NCBI GenBank assembly: GCA_949752745.1
Contig: OX457026.1
Coordinates: 48,578,456 to 48,642,455 of the forward strand
Source of the DNA: Protula sp. h YS-2021
Lineage: Eukaryota > Annelida > Polychaeta > Sabellida > Serpulidae
Direction: 5' to 3'
Length of the DNA: 64,000 nucleotides
The notes below the pieces were generated by a model. The model was not told the DNA's origin. It searched no databases and saw only the letters and a program-made list of their open reading frames with translations. Of this stretch, positions 1 through 11,400 are shown piece after piece. A program made the translations under genes and the position numbers. Each line of letters begins with the position of its first letter. The first letter of the stretch is position 1.

Positions 1-214
1 GTTGATTTGCATTCTCTAACACTTTATCTAAATGAATGTAATATTTAGCTTCATTCCAGTATGTATAAACACATGCAGCATGACAAGTATGTTCTTGACA
101 CTCTTCATGTTGACAATCAGGACAGACTAAATATGCAAACTTTTTTACAGCTAATAACATTTCTTCACAATAAGCTTTTTGCACAATATATTGTCTCAAT
201 GTCATGTCTGCCAT
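1..214 (-). CDS. Cys-rich ORF, runs off the window edge
   Basis: An open frame on the minus strand starts at an ATG at 214-212 and stays open to base 1, so it is cut by the window edge; the frame is open as far up as 271. About 71 residues are visible. They include a Cys/His cluster (CPDCQHEECQEHTCHAAC) that could bind metal, followed by an aromatic YTYWNEAKYY stretch. It lies about 120 bases downstream of the NADAR gene on the same strand. I do not recognise the family. It could be a separate gene of the cluster or an exon of a longer one. Confidence 0.45.
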   Translation of the reverse strand, partial: MADMTLRQYIVQKAYCEEMLLAVKKFAYLVCPDCQHEECQEHTCHAACVYTYWNEAKYYIHLDKVLENANQ

Positions 215-333
215 TATGCAGTCTGTTGCTCCGGCAATGCAGCACAAGTCTGTCAAGTTCAGCAAGTTTTTTTAAGTTGTTGTTCACTTAACACACTTCT
301 CCATGTTTTACATGTTAAAAACACGTCTGCACA

Positions 334-774
334 TCAAGTCTCACACAACATTTCTAACAACTTTCCCATAATATTCTGACCAGGATATGAAGGAGATGAC
401 ATATGTTTTACACCAGCTCCCCACCAATGATCATACGTTGCTTCAACTAAAGTTTTGTCTTTACATTCTTTTAACTTGTTGCGAAACAATACACACTGAT
501 TCAATTTGACATGTAAAACATCTTGCATTTTACTTCTCTTTACTGTATGCAATAAAGGACATGGCCTTATCACTTTAGCAATACGTTTCGCTTCATATCC
601 ATTTCTACATGAAGCAATGGCTGAAGCAATATCTTGGCGGTGGTGAAAAACTGCTTTCTCATATTGATACAACGCTTCACTCGAGTTGAACACATGTCCA
701 TACTTTTCAAGTCGTGTTGGAAACATATTTGAAAGAACGTCCTTGTGACCGCTGAATAGCACAAGATTCTCCAT
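334..774 (-). CDS. NADAR-domain (YbiA-like) protein, putative ADP-ribose-related N-glycosidase
   Basis: The 146-residue frame covers a whole NADAR domain and little else, which is the usual length for this family. The sequence shows GHKDVLSNMFP near the start, FNSSEALYQYEKA at about residues 30-42, LVEATYDHWWGAGV at about 110-123 and PGQNIMGKLLEML near the end; all are in the family's order. Known NADAR proteins hydrolyse N-glycosidic bonds in ADP-ribose-type or riboflavin-precursor metabolites, and some act in reversing ADP-ribosylation of nucleic acid. The start at 774 is the first Met of the domain. A splice-acceptor-like TTATTACAG lies upstream at 819-826, so a few more N-terminal residues are possible. 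NADAR genes occur in cellular genomes, large DNA viruses and phages; the compact cluster leaves the origin open. Confidence 0.75.
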   Translation of the reverse strand: MENLVLFSGHKDVLSNMFPTRLEKYGHVFNSSEALYQYEKAVFHHRQDIASAIASCRNGYEAKRIAKVIRPCPLLHTVKRSKMQDVLHVKLNQCVLFRNKLKECKDKTLVEATYDHWWGAGVKHMSSPSYPGQNIMGKLLEMLCET

Positions 775-794
775 GTTGACTTTGTTTCTGTTGT

Positions 795-1297
795 TTATTC
801 TGACATGTCGGTTTCTTCCTGTAATAAAATATCTTTTAATATATTTGCTGTCTCTTCTATCATATTCTTTCTTTGTTTACGTTGAAACCACTCACATAAA
901 ACTAAATTTGTTAGTAAGAAAAACGTTGTTATCAACTCGCATAAGATTCACTATGTTATCACAAAGATGTTTAAAAGGTTAAAGTTACCTGATAAAGCTG
1001 CTCGGTTTCCTCTTCTAGTCCACAGCAATTTCTCAAATGATCAACTACGGTGAAATATACTTCTACATCAGTACCAGCAGAATAAAGCGCAGAATCAAAG
1101 TCAAAGTCAGGATCTTCTTCTATTCCAATTTTATGACATTCTCCAAGAAATCTTGAATGCAGTTCAATCACATCAAGACTATGATGTACAACATCCCAAA
1201 AAGCGTCTAAATGATAAAGTTGATAGTCTGGAGTGCCACAGCTAGCAAGTTTAGCACTCATCAAGTCAATATAAGCATTTTTAAAACATGCGTCCAT
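795..1297 (-). CDS. Acidic ORF of the NADAR cluster, possibly spliced
   Basis: A frame opens at an ATG at 1297 in a good Kozak context (CAAGATGG) and overlaps the end of the upstream PC4-like frame by 37 bases. It reads about 103 residues, ending in an acidic EEETEQLYQ. At that point a canonical donor CAG/GTAACT falls at 989/988. A TTATTACAG acceptor at 819 in the same phase would add seven residues and a TAA at 795-797. Without splicing the frame ends at 971. Alternatively one missing base in an AAACAAG stretch would join this frame to the PC4-like protein. No family recognised. Confidence 0.4.
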
Positions 1298-1941
1298 CTT
1301 GTTTCAGTGTCACTTTTGTTTGCTTCACAGACTTTAAGTACTCCACACTTGCCGCAGAAGTTGTTTGGTTCACACAACTTGCAATTATACTTGTGGCAGT
1401 GGCAATGATAATCCTCCACATATCCACAAGCACCGCAATAGTCGCAGGTAAGTCCAAGTTGATTTTGTACGTTCATGTTCTCCAACTGAACTTCAGCCAG
1501 CCTTTTCTTGGATAGCTTTGACACCTTCATCCGACCATCCTTTTGCAGCTTGATAGGAGTTATGACATGACATTCCGTACATGGTAACAAGACTGAGTTA
1601 ATGTTATCCATCTCCTGAAGCAATGTCTCGCATTCACCATGATCCATGTTGATGTACTTCGTACATCCTTGTCCGTGAACCAGCAATGTGTGTGCAAAAG
1701 TTACATAACGCATGCCCAAGATTGAAATGACTTCCAGCCACTTATTTTGCGTTAAGTATAGTTTGAAGCCAATGGTGCGTAAATTTCTAAATCTCTCACA
1801 CACAATCTTCCACGAAGATGGTGATAAAGCAACCCAATTCTCTCCATGTTTGATTCGTAGAAATTGTCCAAATTTTCCATGTTGCACAGTAATAGTTACG
1901 TTTGCACTAATTTTAAAGCTGCTTGTCTTCTTCTTCTCCAT
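1261..1941 (-). CDS. PC4-like protein with C-terminal Cys/His cluster
   Basis: The N-terminal part contains KFGQFLRIKHGENWVALSPS followed by SWKIV. This resembles the core of the PC4/Sub1 single-strand DNA-binding fold (a beta-strand ladder, then LSPxxW). A second strand-rich stretch, GFKLYLTQNKWLEVI, follows. The last 60 residues carry a dense Cys/His cluster (CDYCGACG, HCHCHKYNCKLC, CGKCG) that looks like one or two zinc-binding modules. I chose the Met at 1941 (MEKKKTSS); an in-frame Met nine codons upstream is also possible. It is first in a minus-strand cluster with an acidic ORF, a NADAR gene and another Cys-rich ORF. A role in binding nucleic acid is inferred from the fold resemblance only. 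Confidence 0.5.
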   Translation of the reverse strand: MEKKKTSSFKISANVTITVQHGKFGQFLRIKHGENWVALSPSSWKIVCERFRNLRTIGFKLYLTQNKWLEVISILGMRYVTFAHTLLVHGQGCTKYINMDHGECETLLQEMDNINSVLLPCTECHVITPIKLQKDGRMKVSKLSKKRLAEVQLENMNVQNQLGLTCDYCGACGYVEDYHCHCHKYNCKLCEPNNFCGKCGVLKVCEANKSDTETRWTHVLKMLILT

Positions 1942-2060
1942 GGTTATACAATGAAATGATAACTTCACTCCTTTTATGCCCAGCTATCTACCCAAACATA
2001 TTACAAAGTTTTTGAATTCACTTCAACTCATTCATCGTGGAATCGAACAAGTTCTAGCTT

Positions 2061-2202
2061 CTACTTTGCTTCACAGACTTTAAGTACTCCACACTTGCCA
2101 AGTCCAAGTTGATTTTGTACGTTCATGTCCTCCAAATGAACTTCAGCCAGCCTTTTCTTGGATAGCTTTGACACCTTCATCCGACCATCCTTTTGCAGCT
2201 TG
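2061..2202 (-). pseudogene. Broken partial copy of the PC4-like gene
   Basis: This stretch repeats the coding sequence of 1552-1326 with only a few changes, but lacks 93 bases. The copy runs from the KLQKDGRMK region to QNQLGL and then jumps directly to GKCGVLKVCEA, losing the 31 codons that hold most of the Cys/His cluster, and ends at a TAG at 2063-2061. The deletion keeps the frame but does not have GT-AG ends, so it is not a retained splice form. It is followed by unrelated minisatellite sequence. Confidence 0.7.
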
Positions 2203-2284
2203 TGGGGTGCTCATTCCTTGTATACCACTCTGATGTGATCAAATTGTGGTGTGTAACTTATGCTGACTTGACCGAATGTTGCTC

Positions 2285-2845
2285 GCCTAGAGGGGGGGTC
2301 CCCACTTTATCACCATGGTTACGTCTACCTCATAGGCTTGGTGCGTCTGCCGCCTAGGGGGGGGAAGGTCATCACTTTTTACCATAGGGTCTGTCCCGAC
2401 TGCCGGCTAGGGTGGGGAGGTCATCACTTTTTACCATAGGGTCTGTCCCGACTGCCTAGGGGGGAAGGTCATCACTTTTTACCATAGGGTCTGTCCCGAC
2501 TGCCGGCTAGTGGGGGGAGGTCATCACTTTTTACCATAGGGTCTGTCCCGACTGCCGGCTAGGGTGGGGAGGTCATCACTTTTTACCATAGGGTCTGTCC
2601 CGACTGCCGGCTAGGGTGGGGAGGTCATCACTTTTTACCATAGGGTCTGTCCCGACTGCCTAGGGGGGGGAAGGTCATCACTTTTTACCATAGGGTCTGT
2701 CCCGACTGCCGGCTAGGGGGGAGGTCATCACTTTTTACCATAGGGTCTGTCCCGACTGCCGGCTAGGGTGGGGAGGTCATCACTTTTTACCATAGGGTCT
2801 GTCCCGACTGCCGGCTAGGGGGGGGAGATCCTCACTTTCTTACCA
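2285..2845. repeat. Minisatellite, unit about 52 bp, nine clear copies
   Basis: The unit reads GGTCATCACTTTTTACCATA, then GGGTCTGTCCCGACTGCC, then GGCTAG plus a G-run of variable length. Nine near-identical copies start near 2370; a degenerate unit precedes them and a diverged one follows. Copies differ mainly in the length of the G-run and in the presence of GGC before TAGG. No coding frame spans it. Confidence 0.9.
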
Positions 2846-2960
2846 GGCTTACTATGGCTACCTTACCATGGCTACGTTACCATGACTACGTTACTTCGTT
2901 ACCATAGCTATGCTTCGTTACCATAGCTACGTTACTTCGTTACCATGACTACGCCTATGG
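2846..2960. repeat. Short degenerate repeat of TACCATAGCTACGTTAC type
   Basis: At least six imperfect copies of a 15-20 bp unit (taccatggctacgt / taccatagctacgttacttcgt) follow the minisatellite directly. They share the TACCAT core with it, which suggests local evolution from the same sequence. Confidence 0.6.
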
Positions 2961-3039
2961 CGTCACTTCCGGTCCAGACAGATGACGTCACTTCCTGGTC
3001 CAGAACTCTCCTTTTCCTACTACTAAATTCCTAGATAGC

Positions 3040-3290
3040 AGTTCCACATGGGGACTATGCATAATATATGTAGGTATTACCGCGTACCCACGCATAAATA
3101 ATGTGTGTTTTATTGGGGAATTCCCATGTAGTTACGTGGAATTTAGGAGAGTTTGAGACTCTTTCCGATGTGTATTATGCGCATGTGAACCCATGCATTT
3201 TATACGCATATATTTCCATGCATTTTATATGTGGAAATTCCCACGCATATTAAGCATGGAATTTTAAAGGGACGACCCACCCTAGGCATA
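3040..3290. repeat. AT-rich field of short palindromes (GGGAATTCCCACG / ACGCATATTATGCGT type), first block
   Basis: This block is built from interspersed variants of two motifs: a TGGGAATTCCCA-like palindrome and an ACGTATATTATACGT-like palindrome, repeated every 20-40 bases. The same motifs form a second block at 4130-4580. No open frame of interest. Confidence 0.6.
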
Positions 3291-4129
3291 CCCGATAACT
3301 CTATCGAATACACAGACATGAACCTTTATAACTATAGTGCAGTTATAAAATATTCCTTAAAAGAATTTTAAGCACTAGAGCCGTATTTCGCTAGCGAAAT
3401 ATTAAACACATGACAAAAATTAAAATACAAAAATACTTTCTTCAATAGGTTATTTCTTGAATAATATAAGTATTTTACAACATGCATACAGTGTGTTATA
3501 CAACTATGTACAGACTTTATGGCTTATAATATTCTAAAGAATCGGACAACTGTAAAAAAAACTCCATAGGTTCAAACCTTATAACCCGAGTAGTGTTTGC
3601 TTTTTGTTGACTTCAGGTTTGAGTGACTGATCAGGCATACGCTGTGTTATCTGTTTACGCAGTGAGAGCTCGCACAAAGCTGACCAACTGTGTGGCGATC
3701 TGTGCTATACGTTAAATGCTGCGCATTTACTTGCAGAAAATACACTCTTTTCACATGGTGTTTTAACAAAGAAAGCGAAATCGAAGACGAAAATAATAAG
3801 TGACATGCACACATTCAGATCAAGGTCTTCATAAGTCCCAAGTTTCATGGTCCTAGGGCCCATAGTGTCAGAGAAGAAGACACAAAAAATCGGAAAAGTG
3901 TCAAGAAGAAAAGAAGGACGAACGGCTGCTCGTACAAATTCACATAACCCTTGCAAGCTAACAGCTTGACAAGTGTTAATAAAAATTTTAGTGAAATTGG
4001 TATTTCCATGTCTAACTTTCTATTATTCTTGGAAAAAAGGCAGCCCTTCACGAAAATAAGCAGAATTTAGCTAAATTTAAATATATTATAGCTCAATGGC
4101 GGCTGTTTTCGGTCTGCGATAATAAGCCC
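3291..4129. other. Spacer between the two palindrome blocks, no feature recognised
   Basis: AT-rich sequence. Short open frames are present on the minus strand but show no domain, splice sites or codon pattern that I would trust. A CGCTAGCG palindrome lies near 3390. Confidence 0.5.
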
Positions 4130-4580
4130 ACAATGCCAGACTGCGCATAATATGCGTATATTATCCCATGCATTTACTAAGTGGAAATTTTCACGTATTA
4201 TATACGTGTATATTACATGGGAATGCGCATATGGGAAATCCCACGTAAAATATACGTGTAATATACAAATTACTTCTAATGAAATTTTACGTGGGAATTC
4301 AAAAGTATAATATACATATAATATGCGTTAATTACCCATGCATTTTAGAAGTTGGGAATTCTACGTATATTATACAGGGGAATGCCCACGGTGGGCATTA
4401 CACGGGATAAACCATGCAGTTTACGCGTGTATCTTCCCGTGCATTTATACGTGGGAAAGCCTATGTATGTTACATGTAGAGCTTATGCGGAAATCACACC
4501 GTGGGAATGTCCACATATATTACACATGTTTTCTATGTGGCCATGCCAACGTCCCACGTTCCCACGTAAATCCCATCTAA
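4130..4580. repeat. AT-rich field of short palindromes, second block
   Basis: Same motif set as at 3040-3290: CACGTATATTATACGTG-like and GGGAATTCCCACG-like words are strung together with slight variation. The dense self-complementarity would let the strand fold into many small hairpins. Confidence 0.6.
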
Positions 4581-5058
4581 AAACAACGCGTTTTAAACTT
4601 GGGACGAAAAATTATGCTAACTGGGTTTCTGTTTCACAGAAGAATTAGACCAAAAAATTACTTCCCAGTAACCTCAGTGACGCAGTAACGTCAGATAGCC
4701 GTTGCACTCGACATCGGATCAAAGTCGGAATCTGGTTGAGTGTGGAAGTCCAAACAACGTCTACCCGTCGACATTGGATAGGCTTCCGTTATCTGACGTT
4801 TAATGCTTGTTTAAATTTTGCAAATACAAGCCAAATCAACGTCTTTTCCAGCGTTGTATAGATGTTGCGAGGGAGGCGTCGGGAAAATATCAGTCCTAGT
4901 CCAGAAGCGTCATCAGGACACTGGCAAATATAAAGTTTTGTGGTTACCACTGCGTCAAAGTGCCCCCAATATTGGGTTATTCGGTAATGACAGATACGTA
5001 TCAAGTCAATTTTCATGAATATTTTTCATAGGTGGGCGCGCTCCCGAAAGTCTTTTAT
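4581..5058. other. Spacer with a small inverted repeat (4688-4800)
   Basis: The arms AACGTCAGATA at 4687-4697 and TATCTGACGTT at 4790-4800 face each other about 90 bases apart, with further partial matches inside (tcgacat, ccgtt). This may be a small MITE. Nothing else recognised up to the start of the first Helitron-like element. Confidence 0.4.
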
Positions 5059-5059
5059 T

Positions 5060-5088
5060 CTCACATGGTATCAAAGATACCATATGAG
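5060..5088 (+). other. 5-prime terminal hairpin of element 1
   Basis: A 13-bp stem with loop AAA: CTCACATGGTATC pairs with GATACCATATGAG, with one C-A mismatch. The left arm is also perfectly complementary to the subterminal repeat at 12414-12425, so two alternative pairings exist. The 5-prime hairpins of the second family have the same stem and loop length and the mismatch at the same position. Confidence 0.75.
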
Positions 5089-5189
5089 GTTGAAATGCTT
5101 AGAATTCTTCACCTATTTTTTTTTTTTGTTTTTTTTTTTTGTTTTTTTTTTTTTTTTTTTTTTTTTTTTAGTTTTCCGCCAAAATCTTG

Positions 5190-5487
5190 TTCGCGCTTCT
5201 CCTCCGAAACCGCTGGGCGTAGAAAGTTGAAACTTGGCACACGTATGTAGACCAACGTGAACTCGATCTGCGTCGATTTTCAGTGACCTAAAGCATTGTC
5301 TTCAAGGTCAAATTCAAGGTCAAAGGTCAATTGCGGCCGAATTCTTGTTCGCGCTTCTTCTCCGAAACGGCTGGGCGCAGAAAGTTGAAACTTGGCACAC
5401 ATACGCAGACTAATGTGAACTGGATCTGCGCTGAATTTCAGTGACCTTGAGCATTGTTTTCAAGGTCAAATTCAAGGTCAAATTTGA
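5190..5487 (+). repeat. Conserved 5-prime spacer module, two tandem copies of about 150 bp
   Basis: Each copy runs from TTGTTCGCGCTTCTYCTCCG through AGAAAGTTGAAACTTGGCAC to a stretch of TCAAGGTCA words. Copies start near 5190 and 5342. The second element family has a diverged module in the same place (AACTCCTCCTAC ... AAATTTGGCACAG ... GACCTTGACC), so this block is shared by both families. Confidence 0.75.
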
Positions 5488-5489
5488 AA

Positions 5490-8400
5490 AAAGTAATAAA
5501 TCGAAAACGGTTAGAGATAGAGCGATTCTGAGCGAATTTTCGACCCAAAGGGTATAGCTTAACGCATAGAAGGATATCTTGGCGAGCTCGATCTAATCGG
5601 GTGACGATCGACGTCGAAACCGGAAGTTGGCTAATATCTCGAAAACGGTTAGAGATAGAGCGATTCTGAGCGAATTTTCGGCCCAAAGGGTATAACACAC
5701 TGTATAAAAAGTGTTCCCGGCGAGCTCGATCCGGTCGGGTGACGATCGACGTCGAAACCGGAAGTTGGCTAATATCTCGAAAACGGTTAGAGATAGAGCG
5801 ATTCTGAGCGAATTTTCGACCCGACGGGTTTAAAACAGTTGTATAAAAGGGTATCTCGGCGAGCGCGACCCGGTCGGGTGACGATCGACGTCGAAACCGG
5901 AAGTTGGCTAATATCTCGAAAACGGTTAGAGATAGAGAGATTCTGAGCGAGTTTTCGACCCGACGGGTTTAAAACAGTTGTATAAAAGGGTATCTCGGCG
6001 AGCGCGACCCGGTCGGGTGACGATCGACGTCGAAACCGGAAGTTGGCTCATATCTCGAAAACGGTTAGAGATAGAGCGATTCTGAGCGAATTTTCGACCC
6101 GACGGGTTTAAAACAGTTGTATAAAAGGGTATCTCGGCGAGCGCGACCCGGTCGGGTGACGATCGACGTCGAAACCGGAAGTTGGCTAATATCTCGAAAA
6201 CGGTTAGAGATAGAGCGATTCTGAGCGAATTTTCGGCCCAAAGGGTACAACACACTGTACAAAAAGTGTTCCCGGCGAGCTCGACCCGGTCGGGTGACGA
6301 TCGACGTCGAAACCGGAAGTTGGCTAATATCTCGAAAACGGTTAGAGATAGAGAGATTCTGAGCGAATTTTCGACCCTACGGGTTAAAAACAGTTGTATA
6401 AAAGGGTATCTCGGAGAGCGCGACCCGGTCGGGTGACGATCGACGTCGAAACCGGAAGTTGGCTAATACCTCGAAAACGGTTAGAGATAGAGCGATTCTG
6501 AGCGAATTTTCGACCCTACGGGTTTAAAACAGTTGTATAAAAGGGTATCTCGGAGAGCGCGACCCGGTCGGGTGACGATCGACGTCGAAACCGGAAGTTG
6601 GCTAATATCTCGAAAACGGTTAGAGATAGAGCGATTCTGAGCGAATTTTCGGCCCAAAGGGTATAACACACTGTATAAAAAGTGTTCCCGGCGAGCTCGA
6701 TCCGGTCGGGTGACGATCGACGTCGAAACCGGAAGTTGGCTAATATCTCGAAAACGGTTAGAGATAGAGCGATTCTGAGCGAATTTTCGACCCGACGGGT
6801 TTAAAACAGTTGTATAAAAGGGTATCTCGGCTAGCGCGACCCGGTCGGGTGACGATCGACGTCGAAACCGGAAGTTGGCTAATATCTCGAAAACGGTTAG
6901 AGATAGAGCGATTCTGAGCGAATTTTCGGCCCAAAGGGTATAACACACTGTATAAAAAGTGTTCCCGGCGAGCTCGATCCGGTCGGGTGACGATCGACGT
7001 CGAAACCGGAAGTTGGCTAATATCTCGAAAACGGTTAGAGATAGAGCGATTCTGAGCGAATTTTCGACCCGACGGATTTAAAACAGTTGTATAAAAGGTT
7101 ATCTCGGCGAGCGCGACCCGGTCGGGTGACGATCGACGTCGAAACCGGAAGTTGGCTAATATCTCGAAAACAGTTAGAGATAGAGCGATTCTGAGCGAAT
7201 TTTCGACCCTACGGGTTTAAAACAGTTGTATAAAAGGGTATCTCGGAGAGCGCGACCCGGTCGGGTGACGATCGACGTCGAAACCGGAAGTTGGCTAATA
7301 TCTCGAAAACGGTTAGAGATAGAGAGATTCTGAGCGAATTTTCGGCCCAAAGGGTATAACACACTGTATAAAAAGTGTTCCCGGCGAGCTCGATCCGGTC
7401 GGGTGACGATCGACGTCGAAACCGGAAGTTGGCTAATATCTCGAAAACGGTTAGAGATAGAGCGATTCTGAGCGAATTTTCGGCCCAAAAGGTTTAACAC
7501 ACTGTATAAAAAGTGTTCCCGGCGAGCTCGATCCGGTCGGGTGACGATCGACGTCGAAACCGGAAGTTGGCTAATATCTCGAAAACGGTTAGAGATAGAG
7601 CGATTCTGAGCGAATTTTCGACCCGACGGGTTTAAAACAGTTGTATAAAAGGGTATCTCGGCTAGCGCGACCCGGTCGGGTGACGATCGACGTCGAAACC
7701 GGAAGTTGGCTAATATCTCGAAAACGGTTAGAGATAGAGCGATTCTGAGCGAATTTTCGGCCCAAAGGGTATAACACACTGTATAAAAAGTGTTCCCGGC
7801 GAGCTCGATCCGGTCGGGTGACGATCGACGTCGAAACCGGAAGTTGGCTAATATCTCGAAAACGGTTAGAGATAGAGCGATTCTGAGCGAATTTTCGACC
7901 GTCGGGTTTAAAACAGTTGTATAAAAGGGTATCTCGGCGAGCGCGACCCGGTCGGGTGACGATCGACGTCGAAACCGGAAGTTGGCTAATATCTCGAAAA
8001 CGGTTAGAGATAGAGCGATTCTGAGCGAATTTTCGACCCGACGGGTTTAAAACAGTTGTTGAAAAGGGTATCTCGGAGAGCGCGACCCGGTCGGGTGACG
8101 ATCGACGTCGAAACCGGAAGTTGGCTAATATCTCGAAAACGGTTAGAGATAGAGCGATTCTGAGCGAATTTTCGGCCCAAAAGGTTTAACACACTGTATA
8201 AAAAGTGTTCCCGGCGAGCTCGATCCGGTCGGGTGACGATCGACGTCGAAACCGGAAGTTGGCTAATATCTCGAAAACGGTTAGAGATAGAGCGATTCTG
8301 AGCGAATTTTCGACCCGACGGGTTTAAAACAGTTGTATAAAAGGGTATCTCGGCGAGCGCGACCCGGTCGGGTGACGATCGACGTCGAAACCGGAAGTTG

Positions 8401-11400
8401 GCTAATATCTCGAAAACGGTTAGAGATAGAGCGATTTTGAGCGAATTTTCGGCCCAAAGGGTATAACACACTGTATAAAAAGTGTTCCCGGCGAGCTCGA
8501 CCCGGTCGGGTGACGATCGACGTCGAAACCGGAAGTTGGCTAATATCTCGAAAACGGTTAGAGATAGAGCGATTCTGAGCGAATTTTCGACCCTACGGGT
8601 TTAAAACAGTTGTATAAAAGGGTATCTCGGAGAGCGCGACCCGGTCGGGTGACGATCGACGTCGAAACCGGAAGTTGGCTAATATCTCGAAAACGGTTAG
8701 AGATAGAGCGATTCTGAGCGAATTTTCGGCCCAAAGGGTATAACACACTGTATAAAAAGTGTTCCCGGCGAGCTCGATCCGGTCGGGTGACGATCGACGT
8801 CGAAACCGGAAGTTGGCTAATATCTCGAAAACGGTTAGAGATAGAGCGATTCTGAGCGAATTTTCGACCCGACGGGTTTAAAACAGTTGTATAAAAGGGT
8901 ATCTCGGCGAGCGCGACCCGGTCGGGTGACGATCGACGTCGAAACCGGAAGTTGGCTAATATCTCGAAAACGGTTAGAGATAGAGCGATTTTGAGCGAAT
9001 TTTCGGCCCAAAGGGTATAACACACTGTATAAAAAGTGTTCCCGGCGAGCTCGACCCGGTCGGGTGACGATCGACGTCGAAACCGGAAGTTGGCTAATAT
9101 CTCGAAAACGGTTAGAGATAGAGCGATTCTGAGCGAATTTTCGACCCTACGGGTTTAAAACAGTTGTATAAAAGGGTATCTCGGAGAGCGCGACCCGGTC
9201 GGGTGACGATCGACGTCGAAACCGGAAGTTGGCTAATATCTCGAAAACGGTTAGAGATAGAGCGATTCTGAGCGAATTTTCGGCCCAAAGGGTATAACAC
9301 ACTGTATAAAAAGTGTTCCCGGCGAGCTCGATCCGGTCGGGTGACGATCGACGTCGAAACCGGAAGTTGGCTAATATCTCGAAAACGGTTAGAGATAGAG
9401 CGATTCTGAGCGAATTTTCGACCCGACGGGTTTAAAACAGTTGTATAAAAGGGTATCTCGGCGAGCGCGACCCGGTCGGGTGACGATCGACGTCGAAACC
9501 GGAAGTTGGCTTATATCTCGGAAACGGTTAGAGATAGAGTGATTCTGAGCGAATTTTCGACCCGACGGGTTTAAAACAGTTGTTGAAAAGGGTATCTCGG
9601 AGAGCGCGACCCGGTCGGGTGACGATCGACGTCGAAACCGGAAGTTGGCTAATATCTCGAAAACGGTTAGAGATAGAGCAATTCTGAGCGAATTTTCGGC
9701 CCAAAAGGTTTAACACACTGTATAAGAAGTGTTCCCGGCGAGCTCGATCCGGTCGGGTGACGATCGACGTCGAAACCGGAAGTTGGCTAATATCTCGAAA
9801 ACGGTTAGAGATAGAGCGATTCTGAGCGAATTTTCGACCCGACGGGTTTAAAACAGTTGTATAAAAGGGTATCTCGGCGAGCGCGACCCGGTCGGGTGAC
9901 GATCGACGTCGAAACCGGAAGTTGGCTAATATCTCGAAAACGGTTAGAGATAGAGCGATTCTGAGCGAATTTTCGGCCCAAAGGGTATAACACACTGTAT
10001 AAAAAGTGTTCCCGGCGAGCTCGATCCGGTCGGGTGACGATCGACGTCGAAACCGGAAGTTGGCTAATATCTCGAAAACGGTTAGAGATAGAGCGATTCT
10101 GAGCGAATTTTCGACCCTACGGGTTTAAAACAGTTGTATAAAAGGGTATCTCGGAGAGCGCGACCCGGTCGGGTGACGATCGACGTCGAAACCGGAAGTT
10201 GGCTAATATCTCGAAAACGGTTAGAGATAGAGCGATTCTGAGCGAATTTTCGGCCCAAAGGGTATAACACACTGTATAAAAAGTGTTCCCGGCGAGCTCG
10301 ACCCGGTCGGGTGACGATCGACGTCGAAACCGGAAGTTGGCTAATATCTCGAAAACAGTTAGAGATAGAGCGATTCTGAGCGAATTTTCGACCCTACGGG
10401 TTTAAAACAGTTGTATAAAAGGGTATCTCGGAGAGCGCGACCCGGTCGGGTGACGATCGACGTCGAAACCGGAAGTTGGCTAATATCTCGAAAACGGTTA
10501 GAGATAGAGCGATTCTGAGCGAATTTTCGGCCCAAAGGGTATAACACACTGTATAAAAAGTGTTCCCGGCGAGCTCGATCCGGTCGGGTGACGATCGACG
10601 TCGAAACCGGAAGTTGGCTAATATCTCGAAAACGGTTAGAGATAGAGCGATTCTGAGCGAATTTTCGGCCCAAAAGGTTTAACACACTGTATAAAAAGTG
10701 TTCCCGGCGAGCTCGATCCGGTCGGGTGACGATCGACGTCGAAACCGGAAGTTGGCTAATATCTCGAAAACGGTTAGAGATAGAGCGATTCTGAGCGAAT
10801 TTTCGACCCGACGGGTTTAAAACAGTTGTATAAAAGGGTATCTCGGCGAGCGCGACCCGGTCGGGTGACGATCGACGTCGAAACCGGAAGTTGGCTAATA
10901 TCTCGAAAACGGTTAGAGATAGAGCGATTCTGAGCGAATTTTCGGCCCAAAGGGTATAACACACTGTATAAAAAGTGTTCCCGGCGAGCTCGATCCGGTC
11001 GGGTGACGATCGACGTCGAAACCGGAAGTTGGCTAATATCTCGAAAACGGTTAGAGATAGAGCGATTCTGAGCGAATTTTCGACCCTACGGGTTTAAAAC
11101 AGTTGTATAAAAGGGTATCTCGGAGAGCGCGACCCGGTCGGGTGACGATCGACGTCGAAACCGGAAGTTGGCTAATATCTCGAAAACGGTTAGAGATAGA
11201 GCGATTCTGAGCGAATTTTCGACCCTACGGGTTTAAAACAGTTGTATAAAAGGGTATCCCGGAGAGCGCGACCCGGTCGGGTGACGATCGACGTCGAAAC
11301 CGGAAGTTGGCTAATATCTCGAAAACGGTTAGAGATAGAGCGATTCTGAGCGAATTTTCGGCCCAAAAGGTATAACACACTGTACAAAAAGTGTTCCCGG

